Positions 9,513 through 17,983 of a stretch of 64,000 nucleotides of DNA are shown here, piece by piece. The notes beneath the pieces were generated by a model, which was not told where the DNA came from, searched no databases, and saw only the letters and a program-made list of their open reading frames with translations. Each line of letters starts with the position of its first letter. The stretch's first letter is position 1. Location: positions 1 through 64,000 of the forward strand of contig JAOZQY010000005.1 in NCBI GenBank assembly GCA_029931975.1, read 5' to 3'. The position numbers and the translations under genes were made by a program. The DNA comes from Bacteroidales bacterium. GTDB lineage: Bacteria; Bacteroidota; Bacteroidia; Bacteroidales; GCA-2748055.

Positions 9513-10847
9513 CTACACTTCAATTTCCCAGCCTTTTTCGTAGGTTCTGCTCCACAATTTCATGGCGTCTGCATCCAGCATCTTACCTGAACTGTCAATG
9601 TCAAATCCCTTGTTGATACGATAGGCCACATTCGCATAATGCACCAAAGCCATACTGATTGATGCATCATTAATGGGGGCACGTAATTCTTCTTCCCCGC
9701 GAATGGTATTAAAGAAATTCTCCGCATGGATGGTTGTTGCTGAGCCTCCGCCTCCTAATGCTATGCCAGCTTCTTTTGATGCAGATTCAAAGTCTTTTAC
9801 CACTTTTCCGGCTCTGTCGTATACGATGTATTTATTCCTGTTCACAAACACACTTCCTTCGCTGCCATATATAATCGTACCCCGGTCATATCCATAAGTG
9901 TCATAGCCATTGCGGCTTCTTCCATCCCATGTTATCGACTTATTGTCATCGAATTTGAAGTTTGCTTCCATGGTATCGTACATCTCCCATCCATCGTCAA
10001 GGAACTGGCCTTTCGCAGCGTCCACTTCAACATGCTTAGGAAAATCAACCTGCAAAGCCCAGCGCGCAATGTCCATTTCGTGTGTGCCATTGTTGCCAGC
10101 CTCTGCCGTTCCATAATCCCATCCATACCAATGCCAGTTGTAATTCCAGGTTTCCGAAGTATATGCTCTTCGTGGCGCCGGTCCCTGGAACAGATCCCAA
10201 TCCAAACCACCGGGAACTTCAGATGGTTGCTGGTTGGGTACCCGACCACGTTTGTTGGTATAAAACGCTACGGCTTTATAGGGAATCCCAATTAATCCAC
10301 TATGTATTTCTTTTATTATCTCCATGCTATGGTATGATGAGCGCTGTTGATTTCCCATTTGTACCACACGGTCATATTTATCTGCAGCAGCTACAAGCAG
10401 CTCATTCTCACTCATGTTGTGACTACACGGCTTTTCTACATACACATGTTTACCTTCTTTCAAAGCCATAATTGAGCCTGGCGTATGCCAATGGTCGGGC
10501 GTGGCATTAAATATGGCATCAACCTGTTTGTCCTCCAATATTTTTCTGATATCATTCTCCAGCCTGGGTGCATAATCAATCAAATGAGAAAACTGTTGGG
10601 CTGCCTTTTCCCTTTGACTGGGCATGACATCGCATAGGTAAGCAAGGTTCACATTATTCAATTTCTTACTTATAGGCTCCGCATAACCACTTAGCCTGCG
10701 TCCCAAACCAATAACAGCTATATTAAGTCTGTCGTTTGCGCCAATAATTTGTTTGTAACTTTTTGCGGAAAGGGATGCACCGCCCAGCATCATCCCGGCT
10801 GTTCCAATTGTGGTTTTCCGTATGAAATCTCTTCTTGAACTTTTCAT
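9513..10847 (-). CDS. Gfo/Idh/MocA family oxidoreductase, Tat-exported
   Basis: 444 residues. It starts with a twin-arginine signal (SSRRDFIRKTTIGTAGMML), so it should be folded and exported with its cofactor. The Rossmann domain (about 40-160) has NIAVIGLGRR for NAD(P), TPDHWHTPGS and the catalytic Lys in YVEKP (residues 138-140). The C-terminal domain carries YGWDYGTAEAGNNGTHEMDIARWAL, typical of this exported subgroup. The family oxidises or reduces sugars, sugar acids or cyclitols; the substrate here is unknown. It is the last gene of a probable three-gene unit with the ROK gene (12-nt gap) and an MFS transporter, which suggests use of one imported sugar. Its stop faces the U32 gene across a 35-nt gap. 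Confidence 0.88.
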   Translation of the reverse strand: MKSSRRDFIRKTTIGTAGMMLGGASLSAKSYKQIIGANDRLNIAVIGLGRRLSGYAEPISKKLNNVNLAYLCDVMPSQREKAAQQFSHLIDYAPRLENDIRKILEDKQVDAIFNATPDHWHTPGSIMALKEGKHVYVEKPCSHNMSENELLVAAADKYDRVVQMGNQQRSSYHSMEIIKEIHSGLIGIPYKAVAFYTNKRGRVPNQQPSEVPGGLDWDLFQGPAPRRAYTSETWNYNWHWYGWDYGTAEAGNNGTHEMDIARWALQVDFPKHVEVDAAKGQFLDDGWEMYDTMEANFKFDDNKSITWDGRSRNGYDTYGYDRGTIIYGSEGSVFVNRNKYIVYDRAGKVVKDFESASKEAGIALGGGGSATTIHAENFFNTIRGEEELRAPINDASISMALVHYANVAYRINKGFDIDSSGKMLDADAMKLWSRTYEKGWEIEV

Positions 10848-10859
10848 CTCTTTATTGTT

Positions 10860-11963
10860 TTATGACTCTATTTGTTGAAGTGCAAAAGCATATGCTCCCA
10901 GAGCAATGGACTCACTGGCTCCCCTGGAAGAGGTAGCTAGGGCCAACCTAGGAAGGGGATCGTATGAAATGGACCGGTCCGTACCAGGTATGGGGAGGGT
11001 TTTGGAGTAATCCTTAAAGAAACCTTCCCGGTCCTGTGCATCATCCAGGTTAAATACTTTCTGCACCAATCGGGGCATTTCATCTGCATTGGAAGGATGA
11101 AACTTAAAATTCAGCTCCTCCATCACTGCTGGCATATATAGATCGCTGGCACCGGTGATTCCTCCACCGATAACTGCTATGCCATCCGTAAAAGTGAGGA
11201 TGTTAGCCACTGTATCACCCAGAGCACGACCAGTCTGTTCATAAGCCTTCAGGGCAGCTTTCTGATTCCCTTCCCTTTCTCCTTTGGCAATCTCGTAAAT
11301 ATCTTTGGGCTCCAATTCATTGGGATAGGCAATACCCGCCTCCACAGCATAGACACGTTGCACAGATCGGATGCTGACCACATCTTCGGCATTGACATCC
11401 GGACTGTGCCTGTTGCTGAAAAGCCAAACTTCAGCAGCGGTCACATTGTCGCCGGTAATGAGTTGACCATTGGAGACAAAACCACCGCCAAATCCGGTGC
11501 CCAGGGTAAAACCAAAAAGGTTCCTGTATCGCTTAGGGCTTCCGGCTGCTTCCAGTTGGGCATTGATCTCGGGCAGAATTCCTCCCAATGCCTCACCATA
11601 GGCAAAGAGATCCCCATCGTTGTTAATGAATACCGGCAGTCCGAATTCTTCCTCCAGGATGCTCTTCAGCGGAACACCTCCTTTGAAAGCAGGTAGGTTA
11701 TTGGAATTATCAATGATGCCATTGCTATAGTCGGCCGGACCTGGAAAAGCAAAACTTATGGCCACAGGCGATACCCCGATCTCCTGCATTACCTCTCGGA
11801 AGCCGGCTTTCATATTGGCCAGGCATCGCTCCAGGTGATCTGCATTGGCATCCTTTCTGATCCCCTTTGAGATGGCCTTTCCACCCCTAAAAGCATTGAA
11901 TACAAAATTTGTTCCGCCAGCATCCAGGGTCAAAACCACTCGATCGTCTTGATAAATGCTCAT
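10860..11963 (-). CDS. ROK family sugar kinase-like protein
   Basis: 367 residues. It has the ATP-binding start LTLDAGGTNFVF (residues 11-22), a second phosphate loop FTLGTGFGGGFV, a possible catalytic aspartate in FINNDGDLFAYGE and the adenosine motif AVIGGGITGASD. The ROK zinc motif (CxCGxxGCxE) is absent: the corresponding region reads SNRHSPDVNAEDVVSIRSV, and there is no N-terminal winged helix, so this is an enzyme rather than a repressor and belongs to a zinc-less branch. It is probably a hexose or amino-sugar kinase. It lies between an MFS transporter (3-nt gap) and a Gfo/Idh oxidoreductase (12-nt gap), so import, phosphorylation and oxidation appear encoded together. Sugar specificity cannot be read from the sequence. 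Confidence 0.82.
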   Translation of the reverse strand: MSIYQDDRVVLTLDAGGTNFVFNAFRGGKAISKGIRKDANADHLERCLANMKAGFREVMQEIGVSPVAISFAFPGPADYSNGIIDNSNNLPAFKGGVPLKSILEEEFGLPVFINNDGDLFAYGEALGGILPEINAQLEAAGSPKRYRNLFGFTLGTGFGGGFVSNGQLITGDNVTAAEVWLFSNRHSPDVNAEDVVSIRSVQRVYAVEAGIAYPNELEPKDIYEIAKGEREGNQKAALKAYEQTGRALGDTVANILTFTDGIAVIGGGITGASDLYMPAVMEELNFKFHPSNADEMPRLVQKVFNLDDAQDREGFFKDYSKTLPIPGTDRSISYDPLPRLALATSSRGASESIALGAYAFALQQIES

Positions 11964-11966
11964 TGC

Positions 11967-13124
11967 TTATGCTTTTGAAGTACGTAAAGAGATATATAGA
12001 ATATATACCATACAGAGACCCGGAACGACAAATCCGGCCATCAATCCAAAGAGGTCGGCCACGCCACCAAAAACAATGGGCACAATGGCTCCTCCGATGA
12101 TGGCTGTCACCATCAGCCCGGAGATTTCATTACTCCTATCCGGAAGGGCATCCACTGATATGGAAAAGATCAGCGGGAAGATATTGGCAAAACCCAGTCC
12201 GATAATGAATATAAAAACAAAAGCCAGCACCTGGCTGCCAAGGATATACAGTCCGACTATCCCGACAATGGCCAGTATACTGCTGGAGACAAGGAATATC
12301 TTAGGTGAGAGCCAGTTCAAAATCACCCCACCAAGGAAGCGACCTGTCATTAGTGAAACAAAGAAGAAGAGCGTTCCAAACAATCCTTTCTCCTTAATAT
12401 CATAATCAAATTTTGCCTCCAGGAAGTTAGGTAGCTTGGCGCTCATGCTCACTTCAGAGCCCACGTAGAGGAAGATGCCAATGACCATCATCAGCACATA
12501 GGGATTCTTCAAGAGTCCAAAACAGGATTTTAGGGTAGCTGGCTTTTCACTTACTGCCTTCTCTTCGATACGCGTCGCAAGGAGGATCACCACCACCACC
12601 AGCATTACTCCGCCATATATGGGAAACAACAATTTCCAGTCCAGGCCCCAGTATCGGGCCGCCACAATGGGAATCAGCGAACCTGACAAGGAGCCAATGG
12701 CCTTCACAAACTGTCCGAAGGAGAGGTTTCTGGAATATTTTCCTTCGGGAGACACATCCCGCATAATGGGATTCCCGGCAACCTGCAACAGCGTGGCCCC
12801 TGTTCCCAGAAACAGCAGTCCGCCCAATATCAAAATGAATGACTCATAATGACCAAGAATAGGCAGGATCATGCCCACAAGTGCGGAAAAAAGCCCCAAC
12901 AAAAGCACATGCTTTCTTCCTTTACGGTCCTGGTAAAGCCCCATGGGGACAGAAAGCAGTCCGAACATGATAAAGGCCATAAAAGTGACCAGTCCGGCTT
13001 GAAAATTGTTCAGGCTGAAATCAGTCTGCAGTTGACTAGTAAGCGGTCCGGATACATCGCCAAAACCCATTACCAGGAAGGCCAGGAATATGGGTGTTGA
13101 CTTCAGATAGTTGTTTTTTGTCAT
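11967..13124 (-). CDS. MFS transporter
   Basis: 385 residues with twelve predicted membrane helices in two six-helix halves. The loop between helices 2 and 3 carries the MFS signature as MGLYQDRKGRKHVLLLGL. The first helix (FLAFLVMGFGDVSGPL) and the overall length resemble the FHS sugar transporters (fucose/glucose permeases) and related Bacteroidota sugar porters. It begins a probable operon with the ROK kinase-like gene and the Tat-exported Gfo/Idh protein, so I infer sugar uptake across the inner membrane. The 189-nt region to the divergent Gfo/Idh gene (13125-13313) must hold both promoters; it is AT-rich and shows no convincing palindrome. Confidence 0.85.
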   Translation of the reverse strand: MTKNNYLKSTPIFLAFLVMGFGDVSGPLTSQLQTDFSLNNFQAGLVTFMAFIMFGLLSVPMGLYQDRKGRKHVLLLGLFSALVGMILPILGHYESFILILGGLLFLGTGATLLQVAGNPIMRDVSPEGKYSRNLSFGQFVKAIGSLSGSLIPIVAARYWGLDWKLLFPIYGGVMLVVVVILLATRIEEKAVSEKPATLKSCFGLLKNPYVLMMVIGIFLYVGSEVSMSAKLPNFLEAKFDYDIKEKGLFGTLFFFVSLMTGRFLGGVILNWLSPKIFLVSSSILAIVGIVGLYILGSQVLAFVFIFIIGLGFANIFPLIFSISVDALPDRSNEISGLMVTAIIGGAIVPIVFGGVADLFGLMAGFVVPGLCMVYILYISLRTSKA

Positions 13125-13313
13125 GCTGAGTTAAATTTTCAATCCCAATATTACCATTAATTATGCTTCTATCATTTAAATCGCTCTTCCAATATCTGAA
13201 TATACCCTCTCCCTGATAATGTATGACGTGCTGGATGCGGTGCTATAGTCTTTTAAAAATATTTCCTTGATCGCATTTTTTTTTCTACTTTGACAAAAAC
13301 TACTAACCATACT

Positions 13314-14702
13314 ATGAACAACTCAAGAAGATCATTTCTCCGAAAAGCGGTACTTGGTACTGCAGCAGTCTCCTCGGCACCCATGGTACTGTCCGGAAGT
13401 TATAAGCAAGGTCTGTTGCTGGACCCCCGCTCCTATTCTACTGCAGCTTTTGCAGCCAATGACCAGATCAACCTGGCACTGATTGGCACAGGGATCCAGG
13501 GCATCTACGATACTACTACTGCACTACAGGTACCCGGTGTCAAACTGGTTGCGACCTGCGACCTTTACAAGGGAAGGCTCGCCAGGGCAAAGGAACTCTG
13601 GGGAGATGGTATTTTTTTGACCAGGGACTACCGGGAGATCCTGGACCGGAAAGATGTGGATGCGGTGATTATCGCCACTCCGGATCACTGGCACAAGCGG
13701 ATCAGCATCGAGGCGCTGAATGCGGGGAAAGCAGTCTACTGTGAAAAACCCATGGTGCAGAAAGCTGAAGAAGGTCATGAACTGATCGCGGCCCATCAAA
13801 AGTCCGGAAAGATCATGCAGGTAGGAAGCCAAGGCATGTCGTCGCTGGGTAACGAGAAGGCCAAACAGCTCTATGAGGATGGAGCCATTGGTCAGATTGT
13901 TATGCTGGATATGTACAACGACCGCTATTCTTCCGAAGGAGCCTGGAACTATCCCATTCCTCCTGATGCTTCGCCCGATACGGTAGATTTTGACACCTTC
14001 CTGGGCAGTGCACCTAAAGTTCCTTATGAACTGAAGCGCTTTTTCAGGTGGAGAAACTACAAAGATTATGGCACCGGTGTTGCTGGCGACCTCTTTGTTC
14101 ATGCCTTCTCAACCCTGAACTTTGTCATCAGCTCTCATGGCCCCAACCGGGCGCTGGCCACGGGTGGATTGCGTTACTGGGACGACGGGCGGGATGTGCC
14201 CGATGTAAGCATCACCCTTTATGACTATCCAGAAACCAAAACCCATGCGGCCTTTAATGCCTCTTTCCGGGTGAACTTTATTGCCGGGAGCGGTGAAGAT
14301 TATGGGTTCCGGCTGGTGGGAACCGAAGGAGAAATGCACGTGGGAACGGACCAGGTGAAGCTTGTCCGTTCGAAGCTGGGAATGAAACCCGGTGGATATT
14401 CATTGATCTCCCACACCGAAGAGAACCAGAAAAAGATTGTAGCTGCCTATGATAAGAAGTTTGCCAATGAGAGGTCCAAAGACCTGAATATCGGTGAAAC
14501 GCTCTGGGAAGCACCCGAAGGTTATAAGGGCAGTCACTATGACCACTTCAATAACTTCTTCGAGGGGATACGCGGAACCAAGGAGATCATCGAGGATCCT
14601 ACTTTTGGATTACGCGCCGCCGGAGCTGCCCTGCTGGCCAATGAAAGCTACTATAAGGGACACCCCGTGCAGTGGGATCCTGAAGCAATGAAACTAATCT
14701 AA
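13314..14702 (+). CDS. Gfo/Idh/MocA family oxidoreductase, Tat-exported
   Basis: 462 residues from the ATG at 13314. An upstream in-frame TTG at 13290 is rejected because it would bury the twin-arginine signal (NNSRRSFLRKAVLGTAA), and because it overlaps a near-consensus -7 element (TACTTTG). The Rossmann domain contains INLALIGTGIQGI at about 52-64, ATPDHWHKRISIEAL and the catalytic lysine in YCEKP (144-146). The C-terminal domain has YGTGVAGDLFVHAFSTLNFV. It belongs to the exported Gfo/Idh group that is expanded in Bacteroidota and Planctomycetota, with unknown substrate. It is 17 nt upstream of a PIG-L deacetylase and then a truncated NIPSNAP gene, so the three were probably one operon. 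Confidence 0.87.
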   Translation: MNNSRRSFLRKAVLGTAAVSSAPMVLSGSYKQGLLLDPRSYSTAAFAANDQINLALIGTGIQGIYDTTTALQVPGVKLVATCDLYKGRLARAKELWGDGIFLTRDYREILDRKDVDAVIIATPDHWHKRISIEALNAGKAVYCEKPMVQKAEEGHELIAAHQKSGKIMQVGSQGMSSLGNEKAKQLYEDGAIGQIVMLDMYNDRYSSEGAWNYPIPPDASPDTVDFDTFLGSAPKVPYELKRFFRWRNYKDYGTGVAGDLFVHAFSTLNFVISSHGPNRALATGGLRYWDDGRDVPDVSITLYDYPETKTHAAFNASFRVNFIAGSGEDYGFRLVGTEGEMHVGTDQVKLVRSKLGMKPGGYSLISHTEENQKKIVAAYDKKFANERSKDLNIGETLWEAPEGYKGSHYDHFNNFFEGIRGTKEIIEDPTFGLRAAGAALLANESYYKGHPVQWDPEAMKLI

Positions 14703-14719
14703 CTTAAGAGCTATAATCC

Positions 14720-15598
14720 ATGAGAAGAGTACTTATTTCTTTCTGTTTCCTGCTGGTGGCTGCATTTCTGTTTGCCCAGGAAAGACCCCTGAATGTAATT
14801 GTCATTGGAGCACACCCGGATGATCCCGATGGAGATTTTGGTGGAACTGCTATTCTGCTTGCAGAAATGGGTCATAATGTTAAGTTTGTTTCACTGACCA
14901 ATGGCGATGCTGGCCACCAGAGCCGCGGAGGCGGTGACCTGGCCAGAGTCAGGATCGCAGAGGCACAGGAAGCCGGTAAACGATTTGGTGTGGAATATGA
15001 GGTTCTGGACAACCACGACGGAGAGCTGATGCCTACCCTGGAAAATCGCAAGAAGGTCATCCGCCAGATCCGGGAATGGAATGCAGATGTGGTCCTGACA
15101 CACCGGACCAACGACTACCATCCGGACCACCGTTACACTTCCATCCTGGTGCAGGATGCCGCCTACATGGTTATCGTACCCAATGTGGTTCCTGAAGCAG
15201 CTCCTTTGAAAAAGAATCCTGTTTTCCTTTATGTACAGGATTACTTTCAGAAACCCACTCCTTTCGAGCCCCAAATTGCAGTTGATATCAGCGAGGTATA
15301 CGAGCAAAAAATCTATGGCATGGCTGCCCATGCTTCACAGTTTTTTGAATGGTTGCCCTGGACCTCAGGGAGACTGGACCAGGTACCTGAGGGTGAAAAA
15401 GAAAGACTGGAATGGCTGGGGGCAAGGCGTTATAATGTTCCTACCCCTGAAATAAGAGAATGTCTGGAACTCTGGTATGGAGACAAAGCTAAGGAAATTA
15501 CCCACGCCGAAGCCTTTGAAATCTGCGAATATGGCAGGCAGCCAGACAAAGAAGAAATCCTGAAGTTGTTTCCCATGCTGCCGGGCAGTACAGACTAA
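14720..15598 (+). CDS. PIG-L/LmbE family deacetylase, secreted
   Basis: 292 residues with a signal peptide (about 1-19, ending FLFAQ). The zinc-binding motif of the family appears as VIGAHPDDPDGDFGGTAIL (about 29-47), and a second metal/active-site segment is THRTNDYHPDHRYTS (about 132-146). The family removes N-acetyl or similar groups from sugars such as GlcNAc derivatives. In the usual AHPDDE the Glu is replaced here by Pro, as in other secreted Bacteroidota members, while the His and Asp ligands remain. It lies 17 nt after a Tat-exported oxidoreductase, so the pair probably modify the same carbohydrate outside the cytoplasm. Substrate unknown. Confidence 0.86.
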   Translation: MRRVLISFCFLLVAAFLFAQERPLNVIVIGAHPDDPDGDFGGTAILLAEMGHNVKFVSLTNGDAGHQSRGGGDLARVRIAEAQEAGKRFGVEYEVLDNHDGELMPTLENRKKVIRQIREWNADVVLTHRTNDYHPDHRYTSILVQDAAYMVIVPNVVPEAAPLKKNPVFLYVQDYFQKPTPFEPQIAVDISEVYEQKIYGMAAHASQFFEWLPWTSGRLDQVPEGEKERLEWLGARRYNVPTPEIRECLELWYGDKAKEITHAEAFEICEYGRQPDKEEILKLFPMLPGSTD

Positions 15599-15615
15599 AT
15601 AATACCAGGTATTAG

Positions 15616-16137
15616 TTTTCTATCTTTACTTATGAAACCCCGGAACAGGAAGCTTTTCTAGAAAAGGATGCCGGGTACCAGCAGTCCGCCCAGGCCTATA
15701 CCAATGCTCCCCACGACAATCCACCCTACACAAGAATCGAAAGTATAATCCTTCGTGCCTTTAATGCCACACCCCGAATGGCACTGCCTGAACTAGAATC
15801 ACCAAGAGAGGAACGGGTCTATGAATTAAGAAGTTATGAAGGAGCCACCGAGAAACTCTATAATCTGAAAGTGGACATGTTTAATAAAGGGGAATCGGCA
15901 CTGTTTAAGGAGCTGAAGTTCAACCCGGTCTTCTTCTGCGAGGTGCTCTCCAGTGCACATATGCCACACCTGATGTATATGACCACCCATGCAGATACCA
16001 TTGCACAGAAGGAAAACTGGGGAAACTTTGTCAATCATCCGGAATGGGACAGGATGAAGAACCTGGAGAGGTATCAGAATACGGTTTCGGGCATGACCAA
16101 ATTACTGCTATTCCCTACGGAATACTCGGACTACTAG
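15616..16137 (+). pseudogene. NIPSNAP family protein, 5'-truncated
   Basis: The conserved NIPSNAP domain runs from about residue 12 after the ATG at 15778 (RVYELRSYEGATEKLYNLK ... FPTEYSDY). The same frame is open and clearly homologous for another 54 codons upstream, back to a stop at 15613-15615: TPEQEAFLEKDAGYQQSAQ, then DNPPYTRIESIILRAF. From my knowledge of two-domain NIPSNAP proteins in Bacteroidota, this upstream part is the end of the first domain. The signal peptide and most of the first domain are missing, and no start codon lies in the homologous upstream stretch. I therefore read it as a 5'-deleted gene; a short product from ATG 15778 is possible. It is the third gene after Gfo/Idh and PIG-L. 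Confidence 0.65.
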
Positions 16138-16186
16138 AGATCCATACTCTGCTGATATAAGTGAATACCAGCTCTAAAATAATGAT

Positions 16187-17275
16187 TTATTCGTAGGTGG
16201 TCCCCCGGTGTGATGATCCATCCAGCCTTTGCACAAAAGATTTCAGGATGAACACACGATTCGTTGCCTGGTGATATACATGCAGATTACTGCCATGCAA
16301 TTCATAGATGGTCTCTTTGCTGATATCCACCTTATTTACCCAGAGGTAAAATGTACCAGAAGGGGTAGCCTTCCAGGTAAATGGAACCTTGATACCGCTT
16401 TTTCTGTAAGCATCGCGGGGTATCCCTTCATTCTCCCTGGAAACAGCCTGTTGAACTGTCGGCGTGTGTGTCTGCTGCACCGGCAGTGCAGCAATGGGTG
16501 TATAACCCACACCTGAGCCATTCCGGAAATAGAAATCTCCTACCAGGGAACTGGACTCCCATGGGGTTTGCTGACCATTGCTGCTGGCCAGCACATCGGC
16601 CCTTACGCCTTTAAAAACTTCTTCCACCTTTACTCCTGGTTGTTGCATATGCTCCAGCAGAGCACGGGTATAGAGACCATAATCCTGATCTCCATCCGAT
16701 GCCACGGAACCCGGTGAGGTGGAGTAGGCAATCATGGTACCGGTGGGAGCCACCATGGTAGTGAGGCCCTGTTTGGTATCCCTGAATGAACGTGAAAAGG
16801 GATTGTTCCGACAGGCATCCAGGATCACTATATTTACATTACTTTTTGCACTTTCCATATAGGCCAGGATGAAACCCATATCAAGAGCCTCGTATTCTAT
16901 TTCCTGCTCAATATGCATCACTGCCTGGGTTGGAAGCAAATAGTTATAGCCATTGACCTGCATGCCATGGCCGGAGTAGTAAAAAAGTGCTGTTCCTTCT
17001 GATTTCAGTTTCATTCCAAATTCTCGCACAGCCTGCTTCATCGCATTCTGGTTCTTCACATTCTCCCTCAGGATCACCTCAAAACCGGAGGATTCCAGGA
17101 CCTTTGCCATGGCACGGGCATCATTTACTGTGTTTTTCAGGGGCCCATTCAGGTAGTCTGCATTCCCTATCACCAGTGCCACCCTGTTCTCTGTGGATTG
17201 TCCTTTCAGGGCATCTGCACCCACCAGTGCAAAAAAAACAAGAAGTACTCCGCATCGAATCATGAAAGTTTTCAT
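16187..17275 (-). CDS. Secreted caspase-like (C14) cysteine peptidase
   Basis: 362 residues with a signal peptide (about 1-25). A p20-like caspase fold follows: VALVIGNADYLNGPLKNTVND at the first strand and helix, the catalytic His103 in YYSGHGM, and the catalytic Cys155 in ILDACRNNPFSRSF, followed by APTGTMIAYSTSPGSVASDG and YTRALLEHM. This HG...DACRNNPF pattern is typical of bacterial metacaspase-like proteins (orthocaspases), which cleave after basic residues. The last 110 residues, after GDFYFRNG, form an extra segment of unknown fold. Target and role are unknown. The gene is divergent from a small beta-barrel-like protein, with start codons about 30 nt apart. Confidence 0.85.
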   Translation of the reverse strand: MKTFMIRCGVLLVFFALVGADALKGQSTENRVALVIGNADYLNGPLKNTVNDARAMAKVLESSGFEVILRENVKNQNAMKQAVREFGMKLKSEGTALFYYSGHGMQVNGYNYLLPTQAVMHIEQEIEYEALDMGFILAYMESAKSNVNIVILDACRNNPFSRSFRDTKQGLTTMVAPTGTMIAYSTSPGSVASDGDQDYGLYTRALLEHMQQPGVKVEEVFKGVRADVLASSNGQQTPWESSSLVGDFYFRNGSGVGYTPIAALPVQQTHTPTVQQAVSRENEGIPRDAYRKSGIKVPFTWKATPSGTFYLWVNKVDISKETIYELHGSNLHVYHQATNRVFILKSFVQRLDGSSHRGTTYE

Positions 17276-17305
17276 ATTTTTAAGATAAACAAAAATATCC
17301 TTGAT

Positions 17306-17968
17306 ATGCTTATACGCAAAATATTCCCTAAAGTTTTTCTACTATCTCTCATCTTTATATCGGCTGCTGCTATCGGGCAAAAGCAGGTGGACCTGAATGC
17401 ACTGGAGCAGGAGAATCCAAAACTCTTTTCTGGTCGTTATTTCCGTGGTGGTGTTGGCTTTGCTCGCGCCACTCAGGACTTTGGTAGTGTCTACGACGGT
17501 ATCAGTCTGACCCCGCTTCAGATCAACCTGGAATTTGGCACGAGAATTAAGAGAACCTTCGGGATCTATTTGGGTATGTATCTCAACACCATGTTGAACG
17601 AGACCTATTACGGCATAGGCTATACCGGAATAAGCACCAACATTGAAACATGGTACCAGAGCTCCTTAAACCTGGGTGGACTGTACTACCTGAAGGGAGG
17701 AAACTCCTATTTTGCCCCGGAGGTGGGATTTGCTGTCGGGACCATAGAAACCACGGAATTTTACGAGGAAGGCACCATTGGTATACATACAGCACTTAAA
17801 TATGGATATGACTGGCACATCCTGAGTAAATTTTATTTAGGAGCGCAGGCATATATCAGCTATGACAACTGCAAACACGATGAAGGCCTTATTGATGACA
17901 CGGGTGAGGTCCTGGTTTCAACTACCCTTATGTATGGTGTGAACCTAACCATTAAACTCGGAAAATAG
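17306..17968 (+). CDS. Putative outer-membrane beta-barrel protein
   Basis: 220 residues from ATG 17306. A longer in-frame opening extends back to 17198 but would run antisense through the start of the divergent peptidase gene, while MLIRKIFPKVFLLSL begins a convincing signal peptide ending at AAIGQ. The mature part is rich in alternating aromatic and glycine strands (GVGFARATQDFG, FGTRIKRTFGIYLGMYL, YFAPEVGFAVGTIE, LKYGYDWHILSKFYLGAQAYISY, MYGVNLTIKLGK), which fits an eight-stranded outer-membrane barrel. I do not recognise a named family. Its stop lies 15 nt from the end of the convergent cyclase gene. Confidence 0.6.
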   Translation: MLIRKIFPKVFLLSLIFISAAAIGQKQVDLNALEQENPKLFSGRYFRGGVGFARATQDFGSVYDGISLTPLQINLEFGTRIKRTFGIYLGMYLNTMLNETYYGIGYTGISTNIETWYQSSLNLGGLYYLKGGNSYFAPEVGFAVGTIETTEFYEEGTIGIHTALKYGYDWHILSKFYLGAQAYISYDNCKHDEGLIDDTGEVLVSTTLMYGVNLTIKLGK

Positions 17969-17983
17969 TCAGCTACTCCCGCA

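Noticed and set aside
13290-13313. TTG start for the second Gfo/Idh protein
   Set aside because: It would place eight residues before the twin-arginine signal and overlaps a -7-like sequence; ATG 13314 gives a normal Tat signal.
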